Positions 9,491 to 19,126 of a stretch of 64,000 nucleotides of DNA are shown here, piece by piece. This stretch comes from Hydrogenophaga sp. (GTDB lineage Bacteria; Pseudomonadota; Gammaproteobacteria; Burkholderiales; Burkholderiaceae_C). Each line of letters opens with the position of its first letter. Within the stretch, counting starts at the first letter, position 1. Location of the stretch: positions 1 to 64,000 of the forward strand of contig NZ_JAABRQ010000021.1 of assembly GCF_011390835.1 (NCBI RefSeq), given 5' to 3'. The position numbers and the translations under genes are program-made. A model generated the notes under the pieces. The model did no database searches. It was not told the DNA's origin and saw nothing but the letters and a program-made list of their open reading frames with translations.

Positions 9491-10048
9491 TCAGGCATGC
9501 AGCCGCGAAGTCTTGGGCAGGTGCGACATCAGGAACTCCATCTGGTCTGCCAGGATGCGGCGGTTGCGCAGGATGAAATCCTCCCACAGGCTGGGCACGT
9601 ACGGCGCGTACAGCAGCGGCATGTGGGCCTGCTCGGGTGTGCGGTTGCCCTTGCGGTGGTTGCACGATTTGCAGGCCGTGACCACGTTCATCCAAAGGTC
9701 GCGCCCACTCTGGCCCAGCGGCACGATGTGCTCGCGCGTCAGTTCGTCTTCGTGGAAATGACCACCGCAGTAGGCACACAGGCTCCTGTCACGGGAAAAC
9801 AGCTTACTGTTGGTGAGCGAGGGCCGCAGGTCAAACGGGTTGATGCGCGGTACACCGTGGGTGCCGATGATGGAGTTGACCGTGATGATGGATTGAAGGC
9901 CGGTGACCGCGTTGTGCCCGCCGTGAAACACGGCAACCTCGGCGCCCATCTCCCAGCGCACCTCCTGCGCCGCGTAGTGCAGCACCGCTTCTTCGAGGCT
10001 GATCCACGACTGTGGCAACCCCTGGGCGGACAACTTCAAGACCTTCAA
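9491..10048 (-). CDS. HNH endonuclease family protein
   Basis: A protein of about 185 residues with an HNH/McrA-type zinc-nuclease core: CAYCGGHF, then LTREHIVPLGQSG (the H of HNH), NVVTACKSCNHRKGNRTPEQ. The two CxxC pairs should bind structural zinc. A TTG start at 10048 is proposed. It gives MKVLKLSAQGLPQSW and is preceded at proper distance by GGAGG, whereas the longer frame to 10186 runs through non-conserved sequence without a site. Stand-alone HNH proteins of this type are common in betaproteobacteria and their substrate is unknown. Nothing nearby (no methylase or phage gene) suggests a restriction system. Confidence 0.82.
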   Translation of the reverse strand: MKVLKLSAQGLPQSWISLEEAVLHYAAQEVRWEMGAEVAVFHGGHNAVTGLQSIITVNSIIGTHGVPRINPFDLRPSLTNSKLFSRDRSLCAYCGGHFHEDELTREHIVPLGQSGRDLWMNVVTACKSCNHRKGNRTPEQAHMPLLYAPYVPSLWEDFILRNRRILADQMEFLMSHLPKTSRLHA

Positions 10049-10124
10049 GACCCACCTCCCTGTTGAATTCCAACCGGACAATCTGTCTTCGCAATCGAAC
10101 GCGCCCCATATTACGGGGAGCAAC

Positions 10125-10136
10125 CATACGCGTATG
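10125..10136. promoter_or_regulatory. Perfect 12-bp palindrome in the HNH/ribF divergent region
   Basis: CATACGCGTATG is a perfect dyad in the 144-bp divergent intergenic region between the HNH gene and ribF, with an AT-richer neighbourhood (TCAATATACC) on its right. It could be an operator. It does not resemble an FMN riboswitch. No regulator is known to me for this site. Confidence 0.3.
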
Positions 10137-10192
10137 TCAATATACCGTGCTTCCAAGCCAATCCGCCTGACGCTGGCGATTCCCATCTCGTC

Positions 10193-11266
10193 ATGAACAT
10201 CATCCGAGGCCTCCGAGGCCTACCCTCTTCAGGTGGCGCCGGCTGCGCCCTCATCATCGGCAATTTTGATGGTGTGCACCGGGGCCACCAGGCCATGCTG
10301 GCCCTGCTCAACAACGAGGCTCGGCACCGCGGCGTGCCCAGCTGCGTGATGACCTTCGAGCCCCATCCGCGCGACCACTTCGCCGCCGTGCACCAGAAGC
10401 CAGAACTGGCACCTGCGCGCATCGCCACTTTGCGCGACAAGCTGGAAGAGCTGGCTCGCTGCGGCGTTGACCAATGTGTGGTCATGCCGTTCAATGCCGC
10501 GCTCGCCGCCCAGTCGCCGCAGGCCTTCATCGAAGACATCCTGGTGGGGCAGCTTGGCGTTCGCTACGTGCTGGTGGGCGACGACTTCCGTTTCGGCGCC
10601 AAGCGGGCTGGCGACTACGCCATGCTCGATGCTGCCGGCCAGCGCCTGGGGTTCGACGTGGCGCGCATGCAGAGCTACGAGGTGCACGGCACACGGGTCT
10701 CCAGCTCGGCGGTGCGCGCGGCCCTGGCCGGTGGCGACATGGAGCGGGTCGCTGCCCTGCTCGGTCGGCACTACGCCATCAGCGGCCACGTGGTACACGG
10801 CCGCAAGCTCGGCCGCGAACTGGGCGCCACCGCGGCCGGTGCGGGTGACGGCTTTCGCACCCTCAACCTGCGCTTCGCCCACTGGAAGCCTGCGGCCAGC
10901 GGCATTTTTGCGGTACTGGTGCACGGGCTGCTGCCTAACGGACCAGCCTTGCCTGGCGTGGCCAACCTGGGCGTTCGCCCCTCGCTGGACCCGCAAGACG
11001 TCAACGGTGGCCGGGTGCTGCTAGAGACCCACTGCCTCGACTGGCCGGCGGCCCTGACGCTGCACCTGGGCGGCAGGGAGGCCTACGGTAAAATCATCCG
11101 CGTGGAACTGCTGCACAAACTGCATGACGAGCTGAAGTACGACAGCCTGGACGCCCTCACCCGGGGCATTGCCCAGGATTGCGACGCCGCGCGGCAGTTT
11201 TTTGCCACCCTGCCCGAGCAAGCCTACGGCCAGACACACCGCCAGACCACGCGCGACCGAATTTAG
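10193..11266 (+). CDS. ribF: Bifunctional riboflavin kinase / FAD synthetase
   Basis: A 357-residue enzyme that phosphorylates riboflavin to FMN and adenylylates FMN to FAD. The adenylyltransferase domain has GNFDGVHRGH at residues 23-32, and RYVLVGDDFRFG further on. The C-terminal kinase domain has an atypical flavin/ATP loop: GRKLGRELG (203-211) is followed by an eight-residue insertion and GFRTLNLRF, where the family norm is a GFPTANL-type motif. The order ribF-ileS-lspA is a common proteobacterial arrangement, so the assignment is firm. The start ATG follows a divergent region shared with the HNH gene. Confidence 0.95.
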   Translation: MNIIRGLRGLPSSGGAGCALIIGNFDGVHRGHQAMLALLNNEARHRGVPSCVMTFEPHPRDHFAAVHQKPELAPARIATLRDKLEELARCGVDQCVVMPFNAALAAQSPQAFIEDILVGQLGVRYVLVGDDFRFGAKRAGDYAMLDAAGQRLGFDVARMQSYEVHGTRVSSSAVRAALAGGDMERVAALLGRHYAISGHVVHGRKLGRELGATAAGAGDGFRTLNLRFAHWKPAASGIFAVLVHGLLPNGPALPGVANLGVRPSLDPQDVNGGRVLLETHCLDWPAALTLHLGGREAYGKIIRVELLHKLHDELKYDSLDALTRGIAQDCDAARQFFATLPEQAYGQTHRQTTRDRI

Positions 11267-11292
11267 ACCGGTTGGTCCGCCCGGTCGCCGCC

Positions 11293-11371
11293 CTCGACAG
11301 GCTCAGGGCGAACGGTTCACCCCTTTCCCACTTGCCCGCCCGAGCCCAGCGCCCGGGCTGAGCCTGTCAAA
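11293..11371. repeat. Inverted GACAGGCTCAG repeat pair (family R3)
   Basis: GACAGGCTCAG at 11296-11306 and its complement CTGAGCCTGTC at 11358-11368 bracket about 50 bp between ribF and ileS. The left arm continues GGCGAACGG. From general knowledge, this sequence type is a widespread extragenic palindromic repeat in GC-rich proteobacteria. Only one inverted pair is visible here. Confidence 0.6.
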
Positions 11372-11391
11372 GTCTTCACCGAGCCGAGCCC

Positions 11392-14319
11392 ATGTCAGAC
11401 ACACCACACACCGCGGGTGCATCGCCCGCCAGCAAGCCCGAAGCGAGCGCCTACCGCGCCACGCTCAACATGCCCGACACAGCCTTCCCCATGCGCGGAG
11501 ACCTGCCCAAGCGCGAGCCGGCCTGGGTCACCGAGTGGAACGCCAGCGGTGACAACCAGGGCCTCTACATGCGCCTGCGCGAGGCGCGCAAGGGCGCGCC
11601 GCTGTTTGTGCTGCACGATGGCCCCCCCTACGCCAACGGCAAGCTGCACATCGGTCACGCGCTAAACAAGATCCTGAAGGACATGATCGTGAAGTCCAGG
11701 CAGCTTGCTGGCTTCGATGCGCAGTACATTCCCGGCTGGGACTGCCACGGCCTGCCGATCGAAAACGCGATCGAGAAGCTGCACGGTCGCAATCTGAGCC
11801 GCGATGACATGCAGGCAAAGAGCCGCGCTTTCGCCACCGAACAGATTGACCAGCAGCGCGAAGACTTCAAGCGCCTGGGTGTGCTGGGCGACTGGGAGCG
11901 GCCTTACCGCACCATGGACTTCGCCAACGAAGCCGGTGAAATCCGCGCCTTCAAGCGCGTGATCGAGCGCGGCTTTGTCTACCGTGGCCTCAAACCCGTC
12001 TACTGGTGCTTCGACTGCGGCTCGTCGCTGGCCGAGTTTGAGATCGAATACGCCGACAAAAAGAGCGACACGCTGGACGTGGCCTTTGAAACCGACGATG
12101 CATCGAAGCTGGCCAACGCATTCGACCTGGCCTCATTGCCCGCTGGCAAGAGCGCCTTCGCTGTGATCTGGACCACCACCGCCTGGACCATCCCCGCCAA
12201 CCAGGCGCTCAACGCCCATCCCGAGTTCACCTACGCCCTGGTTGAGACGCCCATGGGCTGCCTGGTGCTGGCCGAAACGCTGGTGGAGAAATGCCTGGAG
12301 CGCTTCGGCCTAACCGGCAACGTGCTGGCCACCGCCACCGGTGACAAGCTCGGCGGGCTCAATTTCCGCCATCCACTGTTCGACGCCGACGCGGGCTACC
12401 GCCGACTCTCGCCGGTCTACCTGGCCGAGTACGTTAGCGACGCCGACGGAACCGGCATCGTGCACTCTTCGCCCGCTTATGGCGTAGACGACTTCAACTC
12501 CTGCGTCGCCAACGGCCTGGCCTACGACGACATCCTGAACCCGGTGCAAGGCAACGGCACCTACGCGGCCGATTTCCCGCTGTTCGGCGGATTGCACATC
12601 TGGAAGGCCGTTTCGGTCATCCTAGAGGCGTTGAAAACCGCTGGGCGCCTGATGGCCACCGTCTCCATCACTCACAGCTACCCCCATTGCTGGCGCCACA
12701 AGACGCCGGTGATCTACCGCGCCGCCGCGCAGTGGTTCATCCGCATGGACGAAGGCGAAGGGGTGTTCACTAAAGACAAAGCCTCTAAGTCCCTGCGCCA
12801 GCTCGCGCTTGACGCGATCGACCACACCCACTTTTACCCTGAAAACGGCAAGACCCGACTGCGCGACATGATCGCCAACCGGCCCGACTGGTGCATCAGC
12901 CGCCAGCGCAGCTGGGGCGTGCCCGTGCCCTTTTTCCTTCACAAGGATTCGGGCGAACTGCACCCGCGCACCATGGCCATCCTGGACCAGGCAGCCGACA
13001 TCGTGGAGCAAGGTGGCATCGAGGCCTGGAGCCGCGTGACCGCCGAAGAGATCTTGGGCGCCGAGGACGCGCCGCACTACACCAAGAGCACCGACATCCT
13101 GGAAGTCTGGTTCGACTCGGGCTCCACCTTCCAGCACGTGCTACGCGGCAGCCACGCCCAAGCCTACCCCAACGGCGCCTTCCACGCTCAAGGTCCGGAA
13201 GCCGATCTCTACCTTGAAGGACACGACCAGCACCGAGGCTGGTTCCACAGCTCGCTGCTGCTGGGCTGCGCGCTGCACGACCGGGCGCCGTACAAAGGTT
13301 TGCTGACCCACGGCTTCGCCACCGACGGCCAGGGCCGCAAAATGAGCAAGAGCCTGGGCAACACGGTGGAGCCACAAAGCGTGACCAGCAAGCTCGGCGC
13401 GGAAATCGTACGCCTTTGGGTCGCGAGCACCGACTACTCGGGCGACCTCAACATCGACGACAAGATCCTCGCCCGCGTGGTCGACAGCTACCGCCGCATC
13501 CGCAACACGCTGCGCTTCCTGATGGCCAACATCAGCGACTTTGATCCTGCGACCGACGCGGTGCCGCTGGATCAGATGCTGGAGATCGACCGCTATGCCT
13601 TGGCGCGCGCCGCTGAGCTGCAGGCCGACATCCTGAAACACTTCGACGCCTACGAATTTCACCCAGTGGTGAGCAAGCTGCAGGTGTACTGCTCGGAGGA
13701 CCTAGGGGCGTTTTACCTCGACGTGCTCAAGGACCGGCTCTACACCACCGCACCCAAAAGTCTGGCGCGCCGCAGCGCCCAGACCGCGCTGCACCAGATC
13801 AGTCACGCCATGCTGCGCTGGATGGCGCCCTTCCTCAGCTTCACGGCCGAAGAAGCCTGGCCGGTGCTGGCGGGTGACAAGACCCAGGGGTCGATCTTTT
13901 TCGAGACCTTCTCGCCGCTGCCCTCTCCGAACGAGGCGCTGCTGGCCAAGTGGTCGCGCATCCGCGCCATCCGCGATCTGGCCAACAAAGAAATCGAAGC
14001 CGTGCGCACCACCGGTAGCGTCGGCGCCTCACTGCAGGCCACGCTGACTATCACAGCAGGTGCCGACGACGCGTCGCTGTTGCGCTCATTGGGCGACGAT
14101 CTGCGCTTTGTCACCATCACCTCGGCGGTGAAGGTGAACGACGGGACCGAGCTGGCCGTGACCGTCACGCCCAGCACCGCCACCAAGTGCGAGCGCTGCT
14201 GGCACTACCTTGGCGACGTTGGCAGCGACCCCGCCCACCCCACCATTTGCGGCCGCTGCGTGAGCAACCTCGCTGAAGCGGCGGGCAGCGGCGCGGGCGA
14301 AGCCCGAAAGGTCGCTTGA
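11392..14319 (+). CDS. ileS: Isoleucyl-tRNA synthetase
   Basis: A 975-residue class I aminoacyl-tRNA synthetase that charges tRNA-Ile and edits valine. The HIGH motif is at residues 86-89 ([10 protein letters not shown]), and KMSKSLGN is near residue 650. A C-terminal zinc finger (CERCWHY and CGRC) lies near residue 932 and beyond, as in the bacterial ileS1 type. [16 protein letters not shown] and the CP1 editing region are also intact. It overlaps lspA by 4 bp (ATGA), so the two are co-transcribed. Confidence 0.97.
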   Translation: MSDTPHTAGASPASKPEASAYRATLNMPDTAFPMRGDLPKREPAWVTEWNASGDNQGLYMRLREARKGAPLFVLHDGPPYANGKLHIGHALNKILKDMIVKSRQLAGFDAQYIPGWDCHGLPIENAIEKLHGRNLSRDDMQAKSRAFATEQIDQQREDFKRLGVLGDWERPYRTMDFANEAGEIRAFKRVIERGFVYRGLKPVYWCFDCGSSLAEFEIEYADKKSDTLDVAFETDDASKLANAFDLASLPAGKSAFAVIWTTTAWTIPANQALNAHPEFTYALVETPMGCLVLAETLVEKCLERFGLTGNVLATATGDKLGGLNFRHPLFDADAGYRRLSPVYLAEYVSDADGTGIVHSSPAYGVDDFNSCVANGLAYDDILNPVQGNGTYAADFPLFGGLHIWKAVSVILEALKTAGRLMATVSITHSYPHCWRHKTPVIYRAAAQWFIRMDEGEGVFTKDKASKSLRQLALDAIDHTHFYPENGKTRLRDMIANRPDWCISRQRSWGVPVPFFLHKDSGELHPRTMAILDQAADIVEQGGIEAWSRVTAEEILGAEDAPHYTKSTDILEVWFDSGSTFQHVLRGSHAQAYPNGAFHAQGPEADLYLEGHDQHRGWFHSSLLLGCALHDRAPYKGLLTHGFATDGQGRKMSKSLGNTVEPQSVTSKLGAEIVRLWVASTDYSGDLNIDDKILARVVDSYRRIRNTLRFLMANISDFDPATDAVPLDQMLEIDRYALARAAELQADILKHFDAYEFHPVVSKLQVYCSEDLGAFYLDVLKDRLYTTAPKSLARRSAQTALHQISHAMLRWMAPFLSFTAEEAWPVLAGDKTQGSIFFETFSPLPSPNEALLAKWSRIRAIRDLANKEIEAVRTTGSVGASLQATLTITAGADDASLLRSLGDDLRFVTITSAVKVNDGTELAVTVTPSTATKCERCWHYLGDVGSDPAHPTICGRCVSNLAEAAGSGAGEARKVA

Positions 14320-14828
14320 TGGCCGCGCACCGCAACGCCAGTTTCTGGCCCTGGATCGGCCTGGCGGCGTTGATCCTCCTGGCTGACCTCTTCACCAAGG
14401 CGCTGATCCTGGGTTATTACCGACTGGGCGACAGCACCTACGTGACCTCGTTCTTCAACGTGGTCCGGGTGCACAACTCGGGTGCTGCGTTCTCCTTTCT
14501 GGCAGGCGCCGGCGGCTGGCAACGCTGGTTTTTCACCGCCATCGGCATCGGTGCAGCCATCTTCATCGTCTGGATGCTGCGCTCACACAGTGGTCAGAAG
14601 CTGTTTTCGTTCGCCCTGGCCTGCATCCTGGGCGGCGCGATCGGCAATGTGATCGACCGGGTGGTGCACGGCTACGTGGTCGACTGGCTTGACTTCCACT
14701 TCAGCTTTCTATCGGGTATCTTTCACGGTGGGCATTTCCCGTCGTTCAACATCGCCGATGTGGGCATTTCCATCGGCGCGATGTGCCTCATCCTGGACGA
14801 AATACTGAGGGTTCGGCGAAGCCGCTGA
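14316..14828 (+). CDS. lspA: Lipoprotein signal peptidase (signal peptidase II)
   Basis: A 170-residue inner-membrane aspartyl protease that cleaves prolipoprotein signal peptides. It has four predicted membrane segments and the family motifs [32 protein letters not shown] (first catalytic Asp region) and [14 protein letters not shown] (second catalytic Asp). The start ATG overlaps the ileS stop. A client is visible in this window: the lipobox protein at 5968-6738. A repeat element (family R1) begins at its stop codon. Confidence 0.96.
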   Translation: MMAAHRNASFWPWIGLAALILLADLFTKALILGYYRLGDSTYVTSFFNVVRVHNSGAAFSFLAGAGGWQRWFFTAIGIGAAIFIVWMLRSHSGQKLFSFALACILGGAIGNVIDRVVHGYVVDWLDFHFSFLSGIFHGGHFPSFNIADVGISIGAMCLILDEILRVRRSR

Positions 14829-14914
14829 GCGGGTCGCTGCCCACGCACCGGGAGGGACCCGGTGCCTTCCGAGTCCAGGGGCTGATCCGGCTTGGTGCTG
14901 CCTGGCGCCGGATC
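14821..14914 (+). repeat. Extragenic repeat family R1, copy with enlarged loop
   Basis: The element starts at the lspA stop. It reads GCGGGTCGCTGCCC, an enlarged central stem (GCACCGGG-AGGGA-CCCGGTGC), GGGGCTGATCCGGCTTGG and GGCGCCGGATC. The flanking blocks match the copies at 20875-20962 and 26655-26740 (there on the opposite strand). All three lie at or over a gene 3' end. The copy may also act as a terminator for ileS-lspA. Confidence 0.6.
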
Positions 14915-15004
14915 GATCGTCGCAGCGCTCTGCCGCTTCGTGGGTTGCTGCCCCTGTGCTAATCTGATTGACCCGCTGCCGTCCGGGCAGCTGAAGGAGA
15001 CACC

Positions 15005-16150
15005 ATGCCCGCCCTGCTGCCCAACATCGATCCTGAAGGCCTGCTCGAATTTTCGGTGGTCTACACCGATCGCGCGCTCAACCACATGTCCAAGCGCTTC
15101 CAGGGCGTGATGACCGACATCTCGGACATGCTCAAGCGCGTCTACGGCGCTCACTCTGCCGTGCTGGTGCCGGGCAGCGGCACCTTTGGTATGGAGTCGG
15201 TGGCGCGTCAGTTTGCTCACGGAAAACACGTGCTTGTGATCCGCAATGGCTGGTTCAGCTACCGCTGGACGCAAATCTTCGACATGGGTTCGATCCCTGC
15301 CAGCCACACCGTGATGAAAGCGCGCCGCACCAGCGAGGGCTCGCAGGCCCCATGGGCACCCGCGCCGATCGACGAAGTGAAGGCCGTAATTGCCAAGGAG
15401 AAGCCCGCGCTGGTGTTTGCACCGCACGTGGAAACCTCGGCTGGCATGATCCTGCCCGACGACTACCTGAGCGCGGTGGCCGACGCGGCGCACGCAGTGG
15501 ATGGTCTGTTTGTCCTCGACTGCATCGCCTCGGGCGCGATGTGGGTCGACATGGCCGCCACTGGTGTGGACGTATTGATCTCAGCGCCTCAAAAGGGCTG
15601 GAGCAGCTCGCCTTGCTGCGCCATGGTGATGCTGAGCGAGCGCGCCAGGAAAGCCATCGACAGCACCCAGAGCACCACCTTCGCGATGGACTTGAAGAAG
15701 TGGTTGCAGATCATGGAAACCTACGAAGGCGGCGGTCACGCGTATCACACCACGCTGCCGACCGATGCGCTGGTCCGGCTGCGCGACACCATGAACGAGA
15801 CCGAAGACTATGGTTACGCCCGGGTACGCGAGGAGCAGGTGGCGCTCGGGCAAGGGGTGCGCGATCTGGTGGAGCGCCACGGCTTCCCCAGCGTGGCCGC
15901 GAAAGGGTTCCAGGCGCCAGGCGTGGTGGTGAGCTACACAACCGATCCTGACATCCAGTCGAGCAAGAAGTTTCTCGCCGTGGGCCTGCAGACCGCCTCG
16001 GGCGTGCCGCTGCAGTGCGACGAGCCAGCGGATTTCCGCAGCTTTCGAATCGGGCTGTTCGGTCTGGACAAGTGGCACGATGTGCCGACCACGCTGCAAC
16101 ACCTGGAGACGGCTCTGGCTGAGGTGGCTCCTGCTACCGTGTCTGCCTGA
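15005..16150 (+). CDS. Class V PLP-dependent aminotransferase (alanine/serine-glyoxylate type)
   Basis: A 381-residue aminotransferase. A GAAGGAG site lies just before ATG 15005. The PLP lysine is in ISAPQKGWSSSPCCAM. LVPGSGTFGMESVARQF is the family phosphate/cofactor loop and LFVLDCIASGAMWVDMAATG is the aspartate-containing strand. The overall pattern is that of alanine-glyoxylate or serine-glyoxylate aminotransferases, but substrate preference cannot be fixed from sequence. It stands alone between the ileS-lspA repeat and a strong terminator. Confidence 0.83.
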   Translation: MPALLPNIDPEGLLEFSVVYTDRALNHMSKRFQGVMTDISDMLKRVYGAHSAVLVPGSGTFGMESVARQFAHGKHVLVIRNGWFSYRWTQIFDMGSIPASHTVMKARRTSEGSQAPWAPAPIDEVKAVIAKEKPALVFAPHVETSAGMILPDDYLSAVADAAHAVDGLFVLDCIASGAMWVDMAATGVDVLISAPQKGWSSSPCCAMVMLSERARKAIDSTQSTTFAMDLKKWLQIMETYEGGGHAYHTTLPTDALVRLRDTMNETEDYGYARVREEQVALGQGVRDLVERHGFPSVAAKGFQAPGVVVSYTTDPDIQSSKKFLAVGLQTASGVPLQCDEPADFRSFRIGLFGLDKWHDVPTTLQHLETALAEVAPATVSA

Positions 16151-16171
16151 GAGCGTCGACAACCAGCCCAT

Positions 16172-16209
16172 AAATAGGCCCCGCTGCAGCCGCAGCGGGG
16201 CCTATTTTT
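16172..16209. terminator. Strong bidirectional rho-independent terminator
   Basis: AAATAGGCCCCGCTGC (16172-16187) pairs perfectly over 16 bp with 16192-16207 around the 4-nt loop AGCC, and is followed by TTT. It lies between the convergent aminotransferase and quinone oxidoreductase genes and suits both directions. Confidence 0.93.
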
Positions 16210-16224
16210 CAGAGCACGGCGAGG

Positions 16225-17217
16225 TCAGGGCAGCAACACTGTGCACCCCGTAGTGGCACGCGCCTCCAGGCTCTTGTGCGCGGCCTGCACCTCGGTCAGC
16301 GGGAAGCGCTGATCAATCCGGATCTTGACCTGACCGTTCAGCACCACCGCAAACAGATCGTCGGCCATGGCCTGCGTGCGCTCGCGGCTGGTGATGTGGG
16401 AAAACAGCGTCTGGCGCGTCACGTAGATCGATCCCTTGGGACCCAGGATGCCAGGCGCAAACGGCGCCACCGGACCGCTCGCATTGCCAAAGCTCACCAT
16501 CAGGCCAAAGGGCATGAGGCAGTCGAGCGATTTGTCAAAGGTGTCCTTGCCCACCGAGTCGTACACCACCTTCACGCCTTTGCCGCTTGTAATCTCCTTG
16601 ACCCGGGCAGCAAAATCTTCGCTGCGGTAATTGATGGTGAACTCGGCGCCGTGCTCCCGGGCCAGCGCGCACTTTTCGTCTGAACCGGCCGTGCCAATCA
16701 GGCGCAGGCCCAGGGCCTTGGCCCACTGGCAGGCGATCAGGCCCACGCCGCCGGCAGCCGCGTGGAACAGCACGAAGTCGCCGGCCTTCAGGCCTTCCAC
16801 CGGCGGGCAACGCTTGAGCAGGTACTGGACCGTCAGGCCCTTGAGCATCATGGCCGCGCCAGTTTCAAAATCGATGCCGTCGGGCAGCTTGCAGACGTTC
16901 ATGGCCGGCATCACCCGCACATCGCAGTAGCTGCCGGGCGGGTTGGCGGCGTAGGCCGCGCGGTCACCGACCTGCAGGTGGGTCACGCCCGCGCCCACCG
17001 CCTCGATCACACCCGCGCCCTCCATGCCCAAGGCCAGCGGCATGCTGTTGGGGTAGAGGCCACTGCGCTGGTACACATCGATGTAGTTCAAGCCAATGGC
17101 TTGGTGGCGGATGCGCACCTCACCTGCACCAGGCTCGCCCACGGGCACGTTATCGATTACCAACTGCTCGGGGCCACCGGTGGCATGGATGCGCACAGCG
17201 CGACTGGTCTGGGTCAT
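16225..17217 (-). CDS. Quinone oxidoreductase (NADPH, zeta-crystallin family, QorA-type)
   Basis: A 330-residue MDR-superfamily enzyme, expected to reduce quinones with NADPH in the cytoplasm. The GroES-like half contains IGLNYIDVYQRSGLYP and LGMEGAGVIEAVGAGV. The Rossmann half has HAAAGGVGLIACQWAKALG and binds NADPH. The structural and catalytic zinc ligands of alcohol dehydrogenases are absent, as expected for this subfamily. ATG 17217 was chosen because AGGAGAC precedes it; the frame continues upstream without a site. It is divergent from the EamA transporter. Confidence 0.88.
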   Translation of the reverse strand: MTQTSRAVRIHATGGPEQLVIDNVPVGEPGAGEVRIRHQAIGLNYIDVYQRSGLYPNSMPLALGMEGAGVIEAVGAGVTHLQVGDRAAYAANPPGSYCDVRVMPAMNVCKLPDGIDFETGAAMMLKGLTVQYLLKRCPPVEGLKAGDFVLFHAAAGGVGLIACQWAKALGLRLIGTAGSDEKCALAREHGAEFTINYRSEDFAARVKEITSGKGVKVVYDSVGKDTFDKSLDCLMPFGLMVSFGNASGPVAPFAPGILGPKGSIYVTRQTLFSHITSRERTQAMADDLFAVVLNGQVKIRIDQRFPLTEVQAAHKSLEARATTGCTVLLP

Positions 17218-17354
17218 GGGGTCTCCTGGCCGGTGATCCGGCATCGTGTTGTTGGGAAAGGGCCCACATGCTGCCACGAAATCGCCGCGCCTGTGCGACA
17301 GGCGAGATCGCCCACGACGCAGTCGTGCAGCGCAGCATTGTTAAAGTGCCGGCC

Positions 17355-18293
17355 ATGTCCTCACCTTCTTCCGGTCAGCTCACCGCCAGCACCGCCGCCC
17401 TCTTGCTGATTCCACCAATGATGTGGGCGGGCAATGCGGTGGTAGGCCGGATGATGCAGGGCGTGATCCCGCCGATCACGCTCAACTTCGCGCGCTGGTC
17501 ACTTGCCCTGCTGCTCTTGCTGCCGCTGGCGGGCTGGGTGCTGCGGCGCGACAGCGACATGTGGCACCACTGGCGCCGCTTCGCCTGGCTAGGTCTGCTC
17601 GGTGCGGGCCTCTACAACGCGCTGCTGTATTTGGCGCTCAAGACCTCTACCCCCATCAACGTGACCCTGGTCGCAGCGGCCACGCCGATCTGGATGCTGC
17701 TGCTGGGTCGGGTGTTCTACAGCGTGGCGATTTCGCGCCGCGCCGCCTTTGGTGCCGCGCTGTCGCTCAGCGGCGTAGCGGTGGTGCTGTCGCGTGGCGA
17801 TGTGGCGCAGTTGCTTGGAGTCAAGCTGGTGCCGGGTGACGCCTGGATGCTGCTGGCCTCACTGGTCTGGGCCACCTACAGCTGGCAGCTTGCCAAGCCG
17901 CCACCCGGCTCGGAGCCCCCGGCCATCAAGGCCGACTGGGCGGCGTTTTTGCTCGCTCAGGTGGTTTTTGGTGTGGCTTGGTCGGGCATGCTGAGCGCCG
18001 GCGAATGGCTGACGCTGCCGGCTGCCCCAGCTGGACAGCCTCATATCGTCTGGGGCTGGCCGCTGTTGCTGGCGCTGGTTTACGTTGCAGTCGGGCCTTC
18101 CTTGCTGGCCTACCGCGCCTGGGGGGCCGGCGTGGGCCGGGTGGGTCCGACCATCGCCGGCTTTTTCTCCAACCTCACACCGGTGTTTGCGGCGGTGCTG
18201 TCGACGGCCTTGCTGGGTGAGCCGCCGCATCTGTACCACGCGCTGGGTTTTGCACTCATAGTGGGCGGCATCCTGATCAACGCGCGGCGCTGA
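17355..18293 (+). CDS. EamA/DMT family transporter
   Basis: A 312-residue inner-membrane protein with about ten hydrophobic helices in two EamA repeats (first from LLLIPPMMWAGNAVVGRMMQ, second ending ALGFALIVGGILINAR). The family exports or exchanges metabolites; the substrate cannot be predicted. ATG 17355 begins MSSPSSGQ just before the first helix. It converges with the SDR gene 19 bp downstream. Confidence 0.86.
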   Translation: MSSPSSGQLTASTAALLLIPPMMWAGNAVVGRMMQGVIPPITLNFARWSLALLLLLPLAGWVLRRDSDMWHHWRRFAWLGLLGAGLYNALLYLALKTSTPINVTLVAAATPIWMLLLGRVFYSVAISRRAAFGAALSLSGVAVVLSRGDVAQLLGVKLVPGDAWMLLASLVWATYSWQLAKPPPGSEPPAIKADWAAFLLAQVVFGVAWSGMLSAGEWLTLPAAPAGQPHIVWGWPLLLALVYVAVGPSLLAYRAWGAGVGRVGPTIAGFFSNLTPVFAAVLSTALLGEPPHLYHALGFALIVGGILINARR

Positions 18294-18312
18294 ACAACCA
18301 ACCCGCACGATT

Positions 18313-19110
18313 TCAATACGTACCCGGGTAGGCGCCACCATCGGCCAGCACATTTTGGCCCGTCATGTAACCCGCGTGCACGCTGCAGAGGAACGCGCAA
18401 ATGGCGCCGAACTCCTGCGGCGTGCCGAAACGGCGGGCGGGAATGGTCTGGCGCCGCGCGTCCATCACCGCATCCAACGGCTTGCCGGTCTTGGCAGCCG
18501 CGCCTTCCATCGTGGCTTTGAGACGATCGGTGTCAAAGGCACCGGGTAGCAAATTGTTGATGGTCACGCCCTGCGCCGCCAGGCCGCTGCGCGAGACGCC
18601 GGCCACAAAACCGGTGAGGCCACTGCGCGCGCCGTTCGACAGCCCCAAGATGTCGATCGGCGCCTTCACCGCGCTGCTGGTGATGTTGACGATGCGGCCA
18701 AAGCCGCGCTGGGCCATGCCGTCCACCGTGGCCTTGATGAGCTCGATAGGTGTGATCATGTTGGCGTCCACTGCTTTGAGCCAGATCTCGCGGTCCCAGC
18801 CGCGGAAGTCGCCCGGCGGCGGGCCGCCCGCATTGGTCACCACCATGTCGAAATGCTTGCCCGGCCCTCCCGCCACCGAAAAAGCCGCCGCACGACCCGC
18901 CTCGGTGGTGATGTCGGCCGCCACTGGCAGCACCTGCACGCCGGGCGAAACTTGGCGAATGACCTCTGCCGCGGCGTTCAGCGCATCGACCCCACGTGCC
19001 ACGATCACCAGGTTGACGCCCTCGCCCGCCAGCGCCTGCGCGCAGCCCAGGCCAAGCCCTTTGCTGGCGCCACACACCAGCGCCCACTTGCCTGAAATAC
19101 CCATGTCCAT
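18313..19110 (-). CDS. Atypical short-chain dehydrogenase (BKR-like SDR without YxxxK)
   Basis: A 265-residue Rossmann protein with VCGASKGLGLGCAQALAGEG as nucleotide loop and NAGGPPPGDF as the NAG motif. At the place of the catalytic YxxxK it reads LSNGARSGLTGF, so both the Tyr and the Lys are replaced. A subgroup of beta-ketoacyl-reductase-like SDRs is known to have this divergence, so it is probably a real gene and not a decayed one. Whether it catalyses oxidoreduction is open. AGGAGACTTGA precedes ATG 19110. The EamA transporter 16 bp upstream on the same strand may be co-transcribed. Confidence 0.85.
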   Translation of the reverse strand: MDMGISGKWALVCGASKGLGLGCAQALAGEGVNLVIVARGVDALNAAAEVIRQVSPGVQVLPVAADITTEAGRAAAFSVAGGPGKHFDMVVTNAGGPPPGDFRGWDREIWLKAVDANMITPIELIKATVDGMAQRGFGRIVNITSSAVKAPIDILGLSNGARSGLTGFVAGVSRSGLAAQGVTINNLLPGAFDTDRLKATMEGAAAKTGKPLDAVMDARRQTIPARRFGTPQEFGAICAFLCSVHAGYMTGQNVLADGGAYPGTY

Positions 19111-19126
19111 TCAAGTCTCCTGAAAA

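Noticed and set aside
9491-10048. Restriction-modification or defence island around the HNH protein
   Set aside because: No methyltransferase, specificity subunit, helicase or phage-related gene is nearby; neighbours are housekeeping genes.
10049-10192. FMN riboswitch before ribF
   Set aside because: The region is too short and lacks the conserved RFN stems; only a short palindrome and a CCCC-GGGG dyad are seen.
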